64,000 bases of DNA, from contig NZ_JACYXC010000001.1 of the NCBI RefSeq assembly GCF_016031615.1, forward strand, positions 5,642,001-5,706,000, written 5' to 3'. This DNA comes from Streptomyces pactum (lineage in GTDB: Bacteria; Actinomycetota; Actinomycetes; Streptomycetales; Streptomycetaceae). The translations under genes were made by a program, and so were the position numbers. Below, piece by piece: positions 56,495-64,000 of this stretch (position 1 is its first letter; each line of letters opens with the position of its first letter). The notes under the pieces were generated by a model that saw only the letters and a program-made list of their open reading frames with translations, ran no database searches and was not told the DNA's origin.

Positions 56495-58417
56495 ATGGCC
56501 GCCGGACGTGCCCGGGGTACCAGGGGCGCCCCCGGACCGTACGCCGGGGACCTGCGGCGCGACCCCGGTCCGGTCTTCCGGGACCCGCTGCACCACCCCG
56601 AACCGTCCGTCGCCGCCGACGCCGCGGCGGTGGAGAACCTGCTCCGCTGCTGGGTCCGGGAGACCGGCGCGCCGCGTCCCGACGGCGGATGGCTGCGGAT
56701 CGTGCCCGCCGCCGGCGGCCCGGCACTGCGGGCGCCCGTCCGCTACTGGTCGGCCACCGGCTGGCACCGCTTCGGGCACCCGGTCGTGGAGGGCGGCCCG
56801 GAACAGGCGCCCCCGGTAGACGCGGTCACCCTCGCCGCCCTGCTGGGACGCGAGGCCCGGTACGCCGTGGCGCCCGCCGGTGCGCCCGGGGCGCAGGGCG
56901 GCCACGCCGGCGGGGACGGCCGACGGCCGACCGCCCCGGGCACGGCAGCGGTCGCCGATCTGGTCGGCCGGGTCGCGGAATCGGTGTGCCGTACCGCGGT
57001 GTTCCTCGCCGCGCGCCGCACCGGCCGGCCCGCCGAGGGGGAGCCGAGCCGGTTCCTGGACGGCGAGCAGGCGCTGCTCTGGGGGCACCCGCTGCACCCC
57101 GCCCCGAAGAGCCGCGAGGGGTTCACCGAGGCCGAGGCCCTGCGCTACTCCCCGGAGTCGTACGGGTCCTTCCCGCTGCACTGGTTCGCCGTCGCCCGGT
57201 CGGTGCTCGCGTCGGACTCCGCCTGGACCCGGCGCGGCCGTGCCGTCTCCGCCGAACAGCTCGTCCGTTCACTGGCCGGACAGGTCCCGCCCGGACTGCC
57301 GGACGCGGCCGTGCCCCTGCCCCTCCACCCGTGGCAGGCGCGGGAGATCCGGCACCGGCCCGAGGTGGCGGCCCTCTTCGACGCGGGCCTGCTGACGGAT
57401 CTGGGACCCGCCGGCCCCCGCTGGTGTCCGACCTCCTCGCTGCGCACCGTGTACCGCCCCGCCGCGCCGGCCATGCTGAAACTGTCGCTGGCGGTACGGA
57501 TCACCAACTCCCGCCGCGAGAACCTCCGCAAGGAACTGAACCGCGGCGTCGAGGTGCACCGCCTGCTGCGGACCGGACTGCACGGGGAGTGGCAGGCCGC
57601 CTGCCCGGCCGGCTCCGGATCGTCCGGCGGATGCTTCGACATCGTCCGTGACCCGGCCTGGCTCGCGGTGGACGCGCCCGACGGCACCCCGGTCACGGGC
57701 CTGGACGTGGTGATCCGGCACAACCCGTTCGGAGCGGCGGACGACGCCCTGTGCCTCGCCGGTCTCACCGCGGTGCGGCCCGGGCCGGAGCCCGGCTCCA
57801 CGCTGGCCCGGGTGGTGGCCCGGCTCGCCGCCGGCACCGGCCGCACCCCGCACACGGTCGCCACCGAGTGGTTCCTGCGCTACCTGCACACCGTGGTCCG
57901 GCCGGTGCTCTGGCTCGACGGGGCGGCCGGGGTTGCCCTCGAAGCCCATCAACAGAACACCGTCGTCCTGCTGGACCGCGCGGGCTGGCCGGTGGGCGGC
58001 CGGTACCGGGACAACCAGGGCTACTACTTCCGGGCCTCGCACCGCGCCGCGCTGGACCGCCGGCTGCCCGGCATCGGGGAGCACAGCGACACCTTCGTCG
58101 AGGACGAGGTGGCCGACGAGCGCTTCGCCTACTACCTGGGGATCAACAACGTCCTCGGTCTCATCGGGGCGTTCGGCTCCCAGCGGCTCGCCGACGAAGG
58201 CGTGCTGCTCGCCGCCTTCCGTCGCTTCCTGGCGCGGGCCGCCGCCGAACCGGCCGGCACCCGCTCGACCCTGCCCGCCCGGCTGCTGGACTCGCCCACG
58301 CTGCGCTGCAAGGCGAACCTCCTCACCCGGCTGCACGGGCTGGACGAGCTGGAGGGCCCGGTGGAGTCCCAGTCCGTCTACGTCACCATCGGCAACCCCG
58401 TGGCCCGGTCCGGGTGA
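56495..58417 (+). CDS. IucA/IucC-family NIS siderophore synthetase
   Basis: ATP-dependent NRPS-independent siderophore synthetase joining a carboxylate to an amine or hydroxylamine. From about base 56,590 the family core is clear: VENLLRCWVRETGAPRPDGG, GEQALLWGHPLHPAPKSREGF, LPLHPWQAREI, PTSSLRTVYRPAAPAMLKLSLAVRITNSRRENLRKEL (ATP-binding), then VALEAHQQNTVVLLD and GYYFRASH. The core to the stop is about 610 residues, full length. The frame is open back to ATG 55238, but that extension is low-complexity, so I placed the start at ATG 56495; neither has a convincing ribosome binding site. The acetyltransferase follows 95 bp later. Confidence 0.8.
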   Translation: MAAGRARGTRGAPGPYAGDLRRDPGPVFRDPLHHPEPSVAADAAAVENLLRCWVRETGAPRPDGGWLRIVPAAGGPALRAPVRYWSATGWHRFGHPVVEGGPEQAPPVDAVTLAALLGREARYAVAPAGAPGAQGGHAGGDGRRPTAPGTAAVADLVGRVAESVCRTAVFLAARRTGRPAEGEPSRFLDGEQALLWGHPLHPAPKSREGFTEAEALRYSPESYGSFPLHWFAVARSVLASDSAWTRRGRAVSAEQLVRSLAGQVPPGLPDAAVPLPLHPWQAREIRHRPEVAALFDAGLLTDLGPAGPRWCPTSSLRTVYRPAAPAMLKLSLAVRITNSRRENLRKELNRGVEVHRLLRTGLHGEWQAACPAGSGSSGGCFDIVRDPAWLAVDAPDGTPVTGLDVVIRHNPFGAADDALCLAGLTAVRPGPEPGSTLARVVARLAAGTGRTPHTVATEWFLRYLHTVVRPVLWLDGAAGVALEAHQQNTVVLLDRAGWPVGGRYRDNQGYYFRASHRAALDRRLPGIGEHSDTFVEDEVADERFAYYLGINNVLGLIGAFGSQRLADEGVLLAAFRRFLARAAAEPAGTRSTLPARLLDSPTLRCKANLLTRLHGLDELEGPVESQSVYVTIGNPVARSG

Positions 58418-58512
58418 GCACCGCCCGCCCGGCCCGGCCCGGTCCCCGGGGGCCGCGCGACCACCCGCCGTCCCGTACCCGTACTCCCGCATCCACCGGA
58501 GGAGACCGTCCC

Positions 58513-59217
58513 GTGCCGCTCCCCGAACCCGCCACCGCGGGCCCCGACGCCCGCTCCGACGACACCCTGGACCTGCGGCTGTCCGAGGAGCCGGTGCCGC
58601 CGCTGCCCGCCGACGCGTTGCTGCCCCGGTCCGGGCCGGACGGCGCCGACCTGCTGGACAACGTCGGCGGCTGGGGTCCGGTCGCCACCGCGGCGGGCGC
58701 CTTCCAGCTCGTCCCGGTCCGGGTGGAACGGGACCTGCGGCTGATCACCCGGTGGATGAACGACCCGGCGGTGGCGGTCTTCTGGGAGCTGGAGGGCCCC
58801 GACCACATCACCGAGAAGCATCTGCGGTCCCAGCTCGAAGGCGACGGACGCAGCGTGCCGTGCCTGGGCGTGCTGGACGGAGTTCCGATGAGCTACTGGG
58901 AGGTGTACCGGGCGGACCTGGACCCGCTGGCCCGCCACTGCCCCACCCGCCCGCACGACACCGGGCTCCACCTGCTCATCGGGCGGGTGGCGGACCGGGG
59001 CCGCGGGCTGGGCACCCTGCTGCTGCGGGCCGCCGCCGACCTGGTGCTGGACCGCCGTCCGGCCTGCGGACGGGTGGTGGCCGAACCCGATCTGCGGAAC
59101 ACCGCCTCGGTGGCGGCCTTCTTCGGCGCGGGCTTCCGCTTCGGCGCGGAGCTGGACCTCCCCGGCAAACGCGCCGCGCTGATGATCCGCGACCGGGCGC
59201 TGCGCGCGGTCCTGTGA
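58513..59217 (+). CDS. Siderophore-type N-acetyltransferase (IucB/RhbD-like GNAT)
   Basis: GNAT acyltransferase of 234 residues of the siderophore branch (Acetyltransf_8, IucB/AlcB/RhbD-like), expected to acylate a hydroxylamine or amine before condensation. Core at about 60-230: FQLVPVRVERDLRLITRWMNDPAVAVFWELEGP, SYWEVYRADLDPLARHCPTRPHDTGLHLLIG, the acetyl-CoA loop DRGRGLGTLLLRAAADLVL, and VVAEPDLRNTASVAAFFGAGFRFGAELDLPGKRAALMI. GTG 58513 has GGAGGAG 8 nt upstream. Probably co-transcribed with the synthetase. No hydroxylase or PLP decarboxylase/aminotransferase gene is near. Confidence 0.87.
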   Translation: MPLPEPATAGPDARSDDTLDLRLSEEPVPPLPADALLPRSGPDGADLLDNVGGWGPVATAAGAFQLVPVRVERDLRLITRWMNDPAVAVFWELEGPDHITEKHLRSQLEGDGRSVPCLGVLDGVPMSYWEVYRADLDPLARHCPTRPHDTGLHLLIGRVADRGRGLGTLLLRAAADLVLDRRPACGRVVAEPDLRNTASVAAFFGAGFRFGAELDLPGKRAALMIRDRALRAVL

Positions 59218-59527
59218 CCGGCCGCCCGCGCCGCCCTGTGGCCCGCACATCCCCGGCGTGAGGCGCCCGCACACACCCCGCCGCAGGACCCGCACACACT
59301 CCGCCGCACGGCCGGGCCACCCGCCCCGCCGGCCACAACCCGGCCACCGTCCCGCGCCCGGTGGGGCGGTGTTCGCGGTGGTGGAGCCCGGTCCCCCGGG
59401 GGCCCGGACGCCGGGGGAGGCCGGTCCCCCGGGGGAGACCGGACACCCGGCCACGGAAGGACGGATTCCGGCCTGCTCCCCGGTTGTGACCTCCGCTGTC
59501 GGTGGTGCGCCGTAGGGTGGTGGGGCT
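59218..59527. other. Intergenic region before dinG
   Basis: 310 bp, no gene. It includes a 20-bp direct repeat pair (59266-59308). TAGGGT (59513-59518), 9 nt before the dinG ATG, may be its -10 box. No SOS box seen. Confidence 0.4.
59266..59308. repeat. 20-bp direct repeat pair
   Basis: CCCGCACACACCCCGCCGCA at 59266-59285 and the same with one C-to-T change at 59289-59308. Confidence 0.65.
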
Positions 59528-61501
59528 ATGACGAAGCCCTCTCTCCCCGAGCTCCTGCACGCCGCCGTGACCGCCGTCGGCGGCTCGGAGCGCCCAGGCC
59601 AGGTCACCATGGCCGAAGCCGTCGCCGAGGTGATCGACGGCAATTCCCACCTGCTGGTCCAGGCGGGCACCGGTACCGGCAAGTCGCTCGGCTACCTGGT
59701 GCCGGCGCTCGCCCACGGGGAGAGGGTGGTGGTGGCCACCGCCACCCTGGCGCTCCAGCGCCAGCTGGTGCAGCGGGACCTGCCGCGGACGGTGGAGGCG
59801 CTGCACCCCCTGCTGCGCCGCCGGCCCGGCTTCGCGATGCTCAAGGGCCGGTCGAACTACCTCTGCCTGCACCGCCTCCACGAAGGGGTTCCGCAGGACG
59901 ACGAGGAGGGGCTGTTCGACGCCTTCGAGGCCGCGGCGCCCACCAGCAAGCTGGGCCAGGACCTGCTGCGGATGCGGGACTGGGCGGACGAGACGGAGAC
60001 CGGCGACCGCGACGACCTGACCCCCGGGGTGTCGGACCGCGCCTGGTCCCAGGTCTCGGTCACGTCCCGCGAGTGCCTGGGCGCCTCCAAGTGCGCCTAC
60101 GGGGCCGAGTGTTTCGCCGAGGCCGCCCGGGAGCGGGCCAAGCTCGCCGATGTCGTGGTCACCAACCACGCGCTGCTCGCCATCGACGCCATCGAGGGCG
60201 CCCCGGTGCTGCCCAGCCACGAGGTGCTGATCATCGACGAGGCCCACGAGCTGGTCTCCCGGGTCACCGGTGCGGCCACCGGCGAGCTCACCCCCGGCCA
60301 GGTCAACCGGGCGGTGCGCCGTGCCGCCAAGCTGGTGGACGAGAAAGCCGCCGACGCACTGCAGACCGCCTCCGAGACGTTCGAGCGGATCATGGAGCTG
60401 GCCCTGCCCGGGCGGCTTGAGGAGATCCCCGAGGACCTGAACTACGCCCTGATGGCGCTCCGGGACGCCGCCCGTACGGTGATCTCCGCGATCGGGGCCA
60501 CCCGGGACACGTCGGTGCAGGACGAGGACGCGGTCCGCAAGCAGGCACTGGCCTCGGTGGAGAACGTGCACGCCGTGGCGGAGCGGATCGTCCAGGGCTC
60601 CGAGTACGACGTGGTCTGGTACGAGCGGCACGACCGTTTCGGGGCCTCGCTCCGGGTCGCGCCGCTGTCGGTGTCCGGACTGCTCCGCGAGAAGCTGTTC
60701 AGCGAGCGCTCCGTGGTGCTCACCTCCGCCACCCTCAAGCTGGGCGGTGACTTCAACGGCGTCGCGGCCTCGCTGGGACTGGCACCCGAGGGGACCGGCG
60801 GGGACGATGTCCCGCAGTGGAAGGGCATCGATGTGGGATCGCCCTTCGACTACCCCAGGCAGGGCATCCTCTACGTCGCCAAGCACCTGACCCAGCCCGG
60901 CCGGGAGGGCAACCGCGGCGACATGATGGACGAGCTGACCGAGCTGGTGGAGGCGGCGGGCGGGCGCACCCTGGGCCTGTTCTCCTCCATGCGCGGGGCC
61001 CAGGCCGCCGCCGAGACACTGCGCGGCCGGGTCGACCTGCCCATTCTCCTGCAGGGTGAGGACACGCTGGGGGAGTTGATCCGGGCCTTCGCCGCGGATC
61101 CGCGCACCTGCCTGTTCGGCACCCTCTCGCTGTGGCAGGGCGTGGACGTGCCCGGGCCGAGCTGCCAGCTGGTGGTGATGGACCGCATTCCGTTCCCCCG
61201 GCCCGACGACCCGCTGATGAGCGCCCGGCAGAAGGCCGTGGAGGAGGCCGGGGGGAACGGCTTCATGGCGGTGGCGGCCACCCACGCCGCGCTGCTGATG
61301 GCGCAGGGAGCCGGCCGTCTGGTGCGGGCCTCGGGCGACCGCGGCGTCGTCGCGGTGCTCGACCCCCGGCTGGAACGCGCCCGCTACGGCGGCTTCCTCC
61401 GCGCCTCGATGCCCGATTTCTGGTACACCACCGACCGCAACCAGGTACGGCGTTCGCTCGCCGCCATCGACGCGGCGGCCAAGGCCGACGGCTCCCGCTA
61501 G
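59528..61501 (+). CDS. dinG: DinG/XPD-family ATP-dependent DNA helicase
   Basis: 657-residue superfamily 2 helicase of the XPD/DinG (Rad3) iron-sulfur type, acting in repair of branched DNA or R-loops. Walker A QAGTGTGKSLGYLVPAL (about 45-60); an Fe-S domain whose cysteines are visible as YLCLHRL, ECLGASKCAYGAECF; DEAH box in VLIIDEAHELVSRV; and motif VI in QGAGRLVRASGDRGVVAVLDPRL. ATG 59528 lacks a strong ribosome binding site. It converges on lexA. Whether it is LexA-controlled in this organism is unclear since no SOS box is visible upstream. Confidence 0.92.
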   Translation: MTKPSLPELLHAAVTAVGGSERPGQVTMAEAVAEVIDGNSHLLVQAGTGTGKSLGYLVPALAHGERVVVATATLALQRQLVQRDLPRTVEALHPLLRRRPGFAMLKGRSNYLCLHRLHEGVPQDDEEGLFDAFEAAAPTSKLGQDLLRMRDWADETETGDRDDLTPGVSDRAWSQVSVTSRECLGASKCAYGAECFAEAARERAKLADVVVTNHALLAIDAIEGAPVLPSHEVLIIDEAHELVSRVTGAATGELTPGQVNRAVRRAAKLVDEKAADALQTASETFERIMELALPGRLEEIPEDLNYALMALRDAARTVISAIGATRDTSVQDEDAVRKQALASVENVHAVAERIVQGSEYDVVWYERHDRFGASLRVAPLSVSGLLREKLFSERSVVLTSATLKLGGDFNGVAASLGLAPEGTGGDDVPQWKGIDVGSPFDYPRQGILYVAKHLTQPGREGNRGDMMDELTELVEAAGGRTLGLFSSMRGAQAAAETLRGRVDLPILLQGEDTLGELIRAFAADPRTCLFGTLSLWQGVDVPGPSCQLVVMDRIPFPRPDDPLMSARQKAVEEAGGNGFMAVAATHAALLMAQGAGRLVRASGDRGVVAVLDPRLERARYGGFLRASMPDFWYTTDRNQVRRSLAAIDAAAKADGSR

Positions 61502-61908
61502 CCGGCACCGCCCGGCCAAGCCCGGCTCGGCTCGGGTTCGCGCCCGCTCGGGCCGGCGTCGCATCACCCCCGTCGAGGCGCCCCGGGCCCCGGCGCCCGC
61601 GGTGCCGTTGCGGCCGGAGGTGATCCGGAGCGACGGTGCGCAGCGGGCGGGGCGCGGAGAGGCACGCGGATCACCCGGCGCAGCGGCGCGGGAGGGCCCG
61701 GGGCGGGGTAGGCCGAGCGGGGCGCTGTGCGGTGGCGCAGGGCCGCGCGGGTTGATCACGGCACACACGTACGTCAGGGGCTACGCGTGTGCGGGCGGCC
61801 GTGTGAAGGCGCGCTCGGACGCGTCCGCGGACGTGGACGAGCCCCGGAACCGGCGCAGGGATTCCGGGGCCCGGTCGTCGGGCGGCGCGGGGCGGGCGCG
61901 GGCCTGCG
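61502..61908. other. Convergent intergenic region dinG / lexA
   Basis: About 400 bp, no gene. Contains the lexA terminator hairpin at 61841-61870; no clear dinG terminator. Confidence 0.4.
61841..61870 (-). terminator. lexA terminator hairpin
   Basis: GCCCCGGAA (61841-61849) and TTCCGGGGC (61862-61870) form a perfect 9-bp stem with a 12-nt loop, 39 nt past the lexA stop. Confidence 0.6.
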
Positions 61909-62694
61909 TCAGACGCGCCGCAGCACGGCGACCACCTTGCCGAGGATGGTCGCCTCGTCGCCGGGGATCGGCTGGTACGCCGCATTGTGCGGCAGCAGCC
62001 AGACATGGCCGTCCTCGCGCTTGAAGCGCTTGACCGTCGCCTCACCGTCGAGCATCGCGGCCACGATGTCCCCGTTCTCGGCGACCGGCTGCCGGCGCAC
62101 CGTGACCCAGTCGCCGTCGCAGATCGCCGCTTCGATCATCGAATCGCCGACGACCTTGAGCACGAACAGCTCACCGTCGCCGACCAGCTGCCGTGGGAGG
62201 GGGAAGACGTCCTCCACCGACTCCTCGGCCAGGATCGGGCCACCGGCGGCGATCCGGCCCACCAGGGGGACATAGGAGGCGGCGGGCTTGCCCGTGGTGT
62301 CGGCCGGCTGCGTGGCGGGCTGGTCGGAGCCGCGGACCTCGTAGGCCCGGGGCCGGTGCGGATCGCGGCGGAGGAACCCCTTGCGCTCCAGCGCCATCAG
62401 CTGGTGCGCGACCGACGAGGTGCTGGACAGGCCCACCGCCTGGCCGATCTCCCGCATCGACGGCGGGTAGCCCCGGCGCTGCACGGAGTCGCGGATCACC
62501 TCGATGACCCGCCGCTGCCGGTCGGTCAGTCCGGAGCTGTCGGCCCGGATTCCTGGAGGTCGGCCAGGGAGTGAGCGCGTGGGCTTCGCGCCCTCGGTGT
62601 TCGTGGCGACGTCATTCATCGCATGCGGGTGTTCGAGCCGGCTCTGGGAGCGGTCCTGAGCGGCGATGGTGGCACTGTCTGTAGTGGTGGTCAC
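61909..62694 (-). CDS. lexA: SOS repressor LexA
   Basis: 261-residue SOS repressor with S24 self-cleaving domain. N-terminal winged helix (about 55-120): LTDRQRRVIEVIRDSVQRRGYPPSMREIGQAVGLSSTSSVAHQLMALERKG. Autocleavage site Ala150-Gly151 in VGRIAAGGPI; catalytic Ser185 in VVGDSMIEAAI and Lys222 in EATVKRFK, with the standard 37-residue spacing. GTG 62694 has GAGAGGGG 8 nt upstream and gives the usual MTTTTDSATI start. Upstream lies an SOS box, so it is autoregulated. Its regulon in this window includes recA-recX. Confidence 0.97.
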   Translation of the reverse strand: MTTTTDSATIAAQDRSQSRLEHPHAMNDVATNTEGAKPTRSLPGRPPGIRADSSGLTDRQRRVIEVIRDSVQRRGYPPSMREIGQAVGLSSTSSVAHQLMALERKGFLRRDPHRPRAYEVRGSDQPATQPADTTGKPAASYVPLVGRIAAGGPILAEESVEDVFPLPRQLVGDGELFVLKVVGDSMIEAAICDGDWVTVRRQPVAENGDIVAAMLDGEATVKRFKREDGHVWLLPHNAAYQPIPGDEATILGKVVAVLRRV

Positions 62695-62759
62695 GGCGTC
62701 GGCCCCTCTCGAAGATGTCTCCCTGGCTGGTCAACGGTAGTTGCTTTCGAAAGGTTGCG

Positions 62760-62775
62760 CCAAACACACGTTCGA
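62760..62775 (-). promoter_or_regulatory. SOS (LexA) box upstream of lexA
   Basis: On the minus strand TCGAAC-GTGT-GTTTGG, a 6+4+6 element with a perfect left half against TCGAAC-N4-GTTCGA, 66 bp before the lexA start. Autoregulation site. Confidence 0.75.
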
Positions 62776-62960
62776 GTGAAAAAACGGTGTTTGGCTGACG
62801 AGCGCCGTAGATCAGGTGTATAGGCCAGGGCTCCGGAAGCGGGCGCGAGGCGGTCAAGTCTGGCATCCGGGGGCCCCGGCATCGGTCACCGGGGTCCGTC
62901 GCGTAGTCTCGTGTCGTCCCTCCGCGCCGCGACACGCCAAAGGCGCGGGCCGGTATCCGG

Positions 62961-63006
62961 TACCACATCTAGTGGTAGGGCGGTTATCGGTCACTACGGG
63001 TTGTGG
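62961..63006 (+). promoter_or_regulatory. Tandem NrdR-box-like repeats upstream of nrdR
   Basis: TACCAC-ATCTA-GTGGTA (62961-62977) is a perfect inverted repeat. TCACTACGGGTTGTGG (62991-63006) is a looser copy of the CAC...GTG NrdR pattern. Centres are about 30 bp apart, three helical turns, as expected for paired NrdR boxes. Confidence 0.55.
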
Positions 63007-63139
63007 TCCGCGGGATTTCCTCGCGCCGACGTCCCTTATGCTGGTGACCTCTCCGGAGGGGCTCGCGACGAGCCCGCCGGAGCAGTCGGTCGTACCTGGT
63101 CGTACGCAGTGATCCCGAGGGCGGAGAAGGGTGGGAACC

Positions 63140-63664
63140 GTGCATTGCCCCTTCTGCCGGAACCCCGACAGCCGTGTCGTCGACAGCCGGACCACCGATG
63201 ACGGCTGCTCCATCCGCAGGCGCCGGCAGTGCCCGGACTGCTCCCGGCGGTTCACCACCGTCGAGACCGCGTCACTCATGGTGATCAAGCGCAGCGGGGT
63301 CACCGAGCCCTTCAGTCGCAGCAAGGTCATCTCCGGGGTGCGCAAGGCGTGCCAGGGCCGGCCGGTCACCGAGGACGCCCTGGCCCAGCTCGGACAGCGG
63401 GTGGAGGAGGCGGTCCGGGCGACCGGGAGCGCCGAGCTGTCCACCCATGACGTGGGGCTGGCCATACTCGGCCCGCTCAAGGAGCTGGACCTGGTCGCGT
63501 ATCTGCGGTTCGCGTCCGTCTACCAGGCGTTCGACTCGCTGGAGGACTTCGAGGCGGCGGTCGCCGAGCTGCGCGCACAGGCGCGGCCCCCCGTGCCCGC
63601 CGAAGACGGGTCCTCCGGCGCCGGCGGGGCCGCGGCCTCCGCATCCGCCGCCGCGGCCGACTGA
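63140..63664 (+). CDS. nrdR: Transcriptional repressor NrdR
   Basis: 174-residue nucleotide-sensing repressor of ribonucleotide reductase genes. Zinc ribbon Cys3, Cys6, Cys31, Cys34 (HCPFC ... QCPDC), then ATP-cone (about 49-139) with VIKRSGVTEPFSRSKV, RKACQGRPV and LDLVAYLRFASVYQAF. The C-terminal 25 residues are a Ser/Ala/Gly-rich tail. GTG 63140 gives the canonical MHCPFC; GTG 63131 would add three residues. In S. coelicolor it binds ATP/dATP and represses both nrdRJ and nrdABS. nrdJ follows 119 bp downstream. Confidence 0.95.
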   Translation: MHCPFCRNPDSRVVDSRTTDDGCSIRRRRQCPDCSRRFTTVETASLMVIKRSGVTEPFSRSKVISGVRKACQGRPVTEDALAQLGQRVEEAVRATGSAELSTHDVGLAILGPLKELDLVAYLRFASVYQAFDSLEDFEAAVAELRAQARPPVPAEDGSSGAGGAAASASAAAAD

Positions 63665-63684
63665 GCCGCGCGGCCACCGAACGT

Positions 63685-63712
63685 ACCCGGGCGCGCCGTC
63701 GTGCGCCCGGGT
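63685..63712 (+). terminator. Hairpin between nrdR and nrdJ
   Basis: ACCCGGGCGC (63685-63694) pairs perfectly with GCGCCCGGGT (63703-63712), 8-nt loop. It may attenuate read-through into nrdJ or protect the nrdR transcript. Confidence 0.6.
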
Positions 63713-63783
63713 GAAAGATCAGAACACCGTGCCTGGGAAGAATCGGGCACATCAGGGCGTTTTCGCCCGTACAGGGAGGCGGA

Positions 63784-64000
63784 ATGACAGAGACGACGAG
63801 CGGCCCGGCACGAGGCGCCCGCTCCTCCAAGGGCGGCAAGGCCGGTGCCCGGCAGGGCATGCGCATCGAGCGCATCCACACCACCCCCGGCGTGCATCCG
63901 TACGACGAGGTGGTCTGGGAGCGCCGTGACGTCGTCATGACCAACTGGCGCGACGGCTCGGTCAACTTCGAGCAGCGCGGCGTGGAGTTCCCCGACTTCT
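63784..64000 (+). CDS. nrdJ: Vitamin B12-dependent ribonucleotide reductase NrdJ (3' partial)
   Basis: First 72 codons of the adenosylcobalamin-dependent class II ribonucleotide reductase; the rest lies beyond the window. After a Ser/Gly/Lys-rich lead come GMRIERIHTTPGVHPYDEVVWERRDVVMTNWRDGSVNFEQRGVEFPDF, the conserved Streptomyces N-terminus. ATG 63784 has GGGAGGCGGA upstream. Adjacent to nrdR, which controls it. Identification relies on this short segment and on synteny. Confidence 0.88.
   Translation, partial: MTETTSGPARGARSSKGGKAGARQGMRIERIHTTPGVHPYDEVVWERRDVVMTNWRDGSVNFEQRGVEFPDF

Larger units (their letters stand above)
62695..63139. other. Divergent lexA / nrdR control region
   Basis: 445 bp containing the lexA SOS box, an 8-bp inverted repeat around it, and the two NrdR-box-like repeats in front of nrdR, each listed separately. 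No gene. Confidence 0.5.

Noticed and set aside
63131..63139. GTG 63131 as nrdR start
   Set aside because: The conserved protein begins MHCPFC at GTG 63140; the three extra residues have no family support.

Overview
The window is a very GC-rich actinobacterial chromosome segment, almost certainly from a Streptomyces species other than S. coelicolor. Evidence: high third-position GC, many GTG starts and one TTG start, TAnnnT boxes lying 6-8 nt before start codons (leaderless promoters), and a gene order matching the conserved Streptomyces core that runs from osaA/osaB through ftsK, recA, gluABCD, miaB/miaA, dapF, hflX and lexA to nrdRJ. Most of it is housekeeping. I see no prophage, transposon, CRISPR array, tRNA or rRNA gene.

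Layout. 1-5.7 kb: osmotic-stress hybrid kinase OsaA (5' end outside the window) and response regulator OsaB. 5.8-12.8 kb: ftsK, a RodZ-like membrane gene with an apparent frameshift, rimO, then the overlapping pgsA-cinA, and clgR. 13.3-17 kb: a Dps protein, two small unknown genes, nei2, a decayed kinase-like ATPase and a gene-free stretch. 17-22.7 kb: lhr diverging from an AraC regulator. 22.7-25.7 kb: azlCD, a squalene-cyclase-fold protein and a DUF3046 gene. 26-29.4 kb: an AI-2E family transporter, then recA-recX under a recognisable SOS box. 29.7-31 kb: a rhodanese and cysteine dioxygenase pair preceded by a 29-codon cysteine-rich leader peptide and a hairpin, which looks like an amino-acid attenuator. 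31.4-40.6 kb: FAD monooxygenase, gluABCD glutamate uptake operon, its two-component system gluRK, and a TAXI solute receptor. 40.9-49.7 kb: miaB, a LigB-like gene, two small proteins, miaA, a membrane protein, dapF and rshA. 50-54.6 kb: an M1-type metallopeptidase (second apparent frameshift), hflX and a trypsin-fold lipoprotein, the last two separated by back-to-back terminators. 54.6-59.2 kb: about 1.9 kb of Pro/Ala/Gly-rich low-complexity DNA leading into a siderophore (NIS) synthetase and its acetyltransferase. 59.5-64 kb: dinG, lexA, nrdR and the start of nrdJ.

How the genes relate. Several blocks are functionally coherent: DNA repair and SOS (recA, recX, lexA, dinG, lhr, nei2), dNTP supply (nrdR, nrdJ), tRNA and ribosomal-protein methylthiolation (miaA, miaB, rimO), stress and proteolysis control (osaAB, clgR, dps, rshA), and nutrient uptake with sensing (gluABCD with gluRK). 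The less ordinary features are the cysteine leader/attenuator, two C-tract frameshifts, a collagen-like extension on AzlC, low-complexity insertions in otherwise conserved proteins, and many short tandem repeats between genes. I did not find a convincing new multi-gene system.
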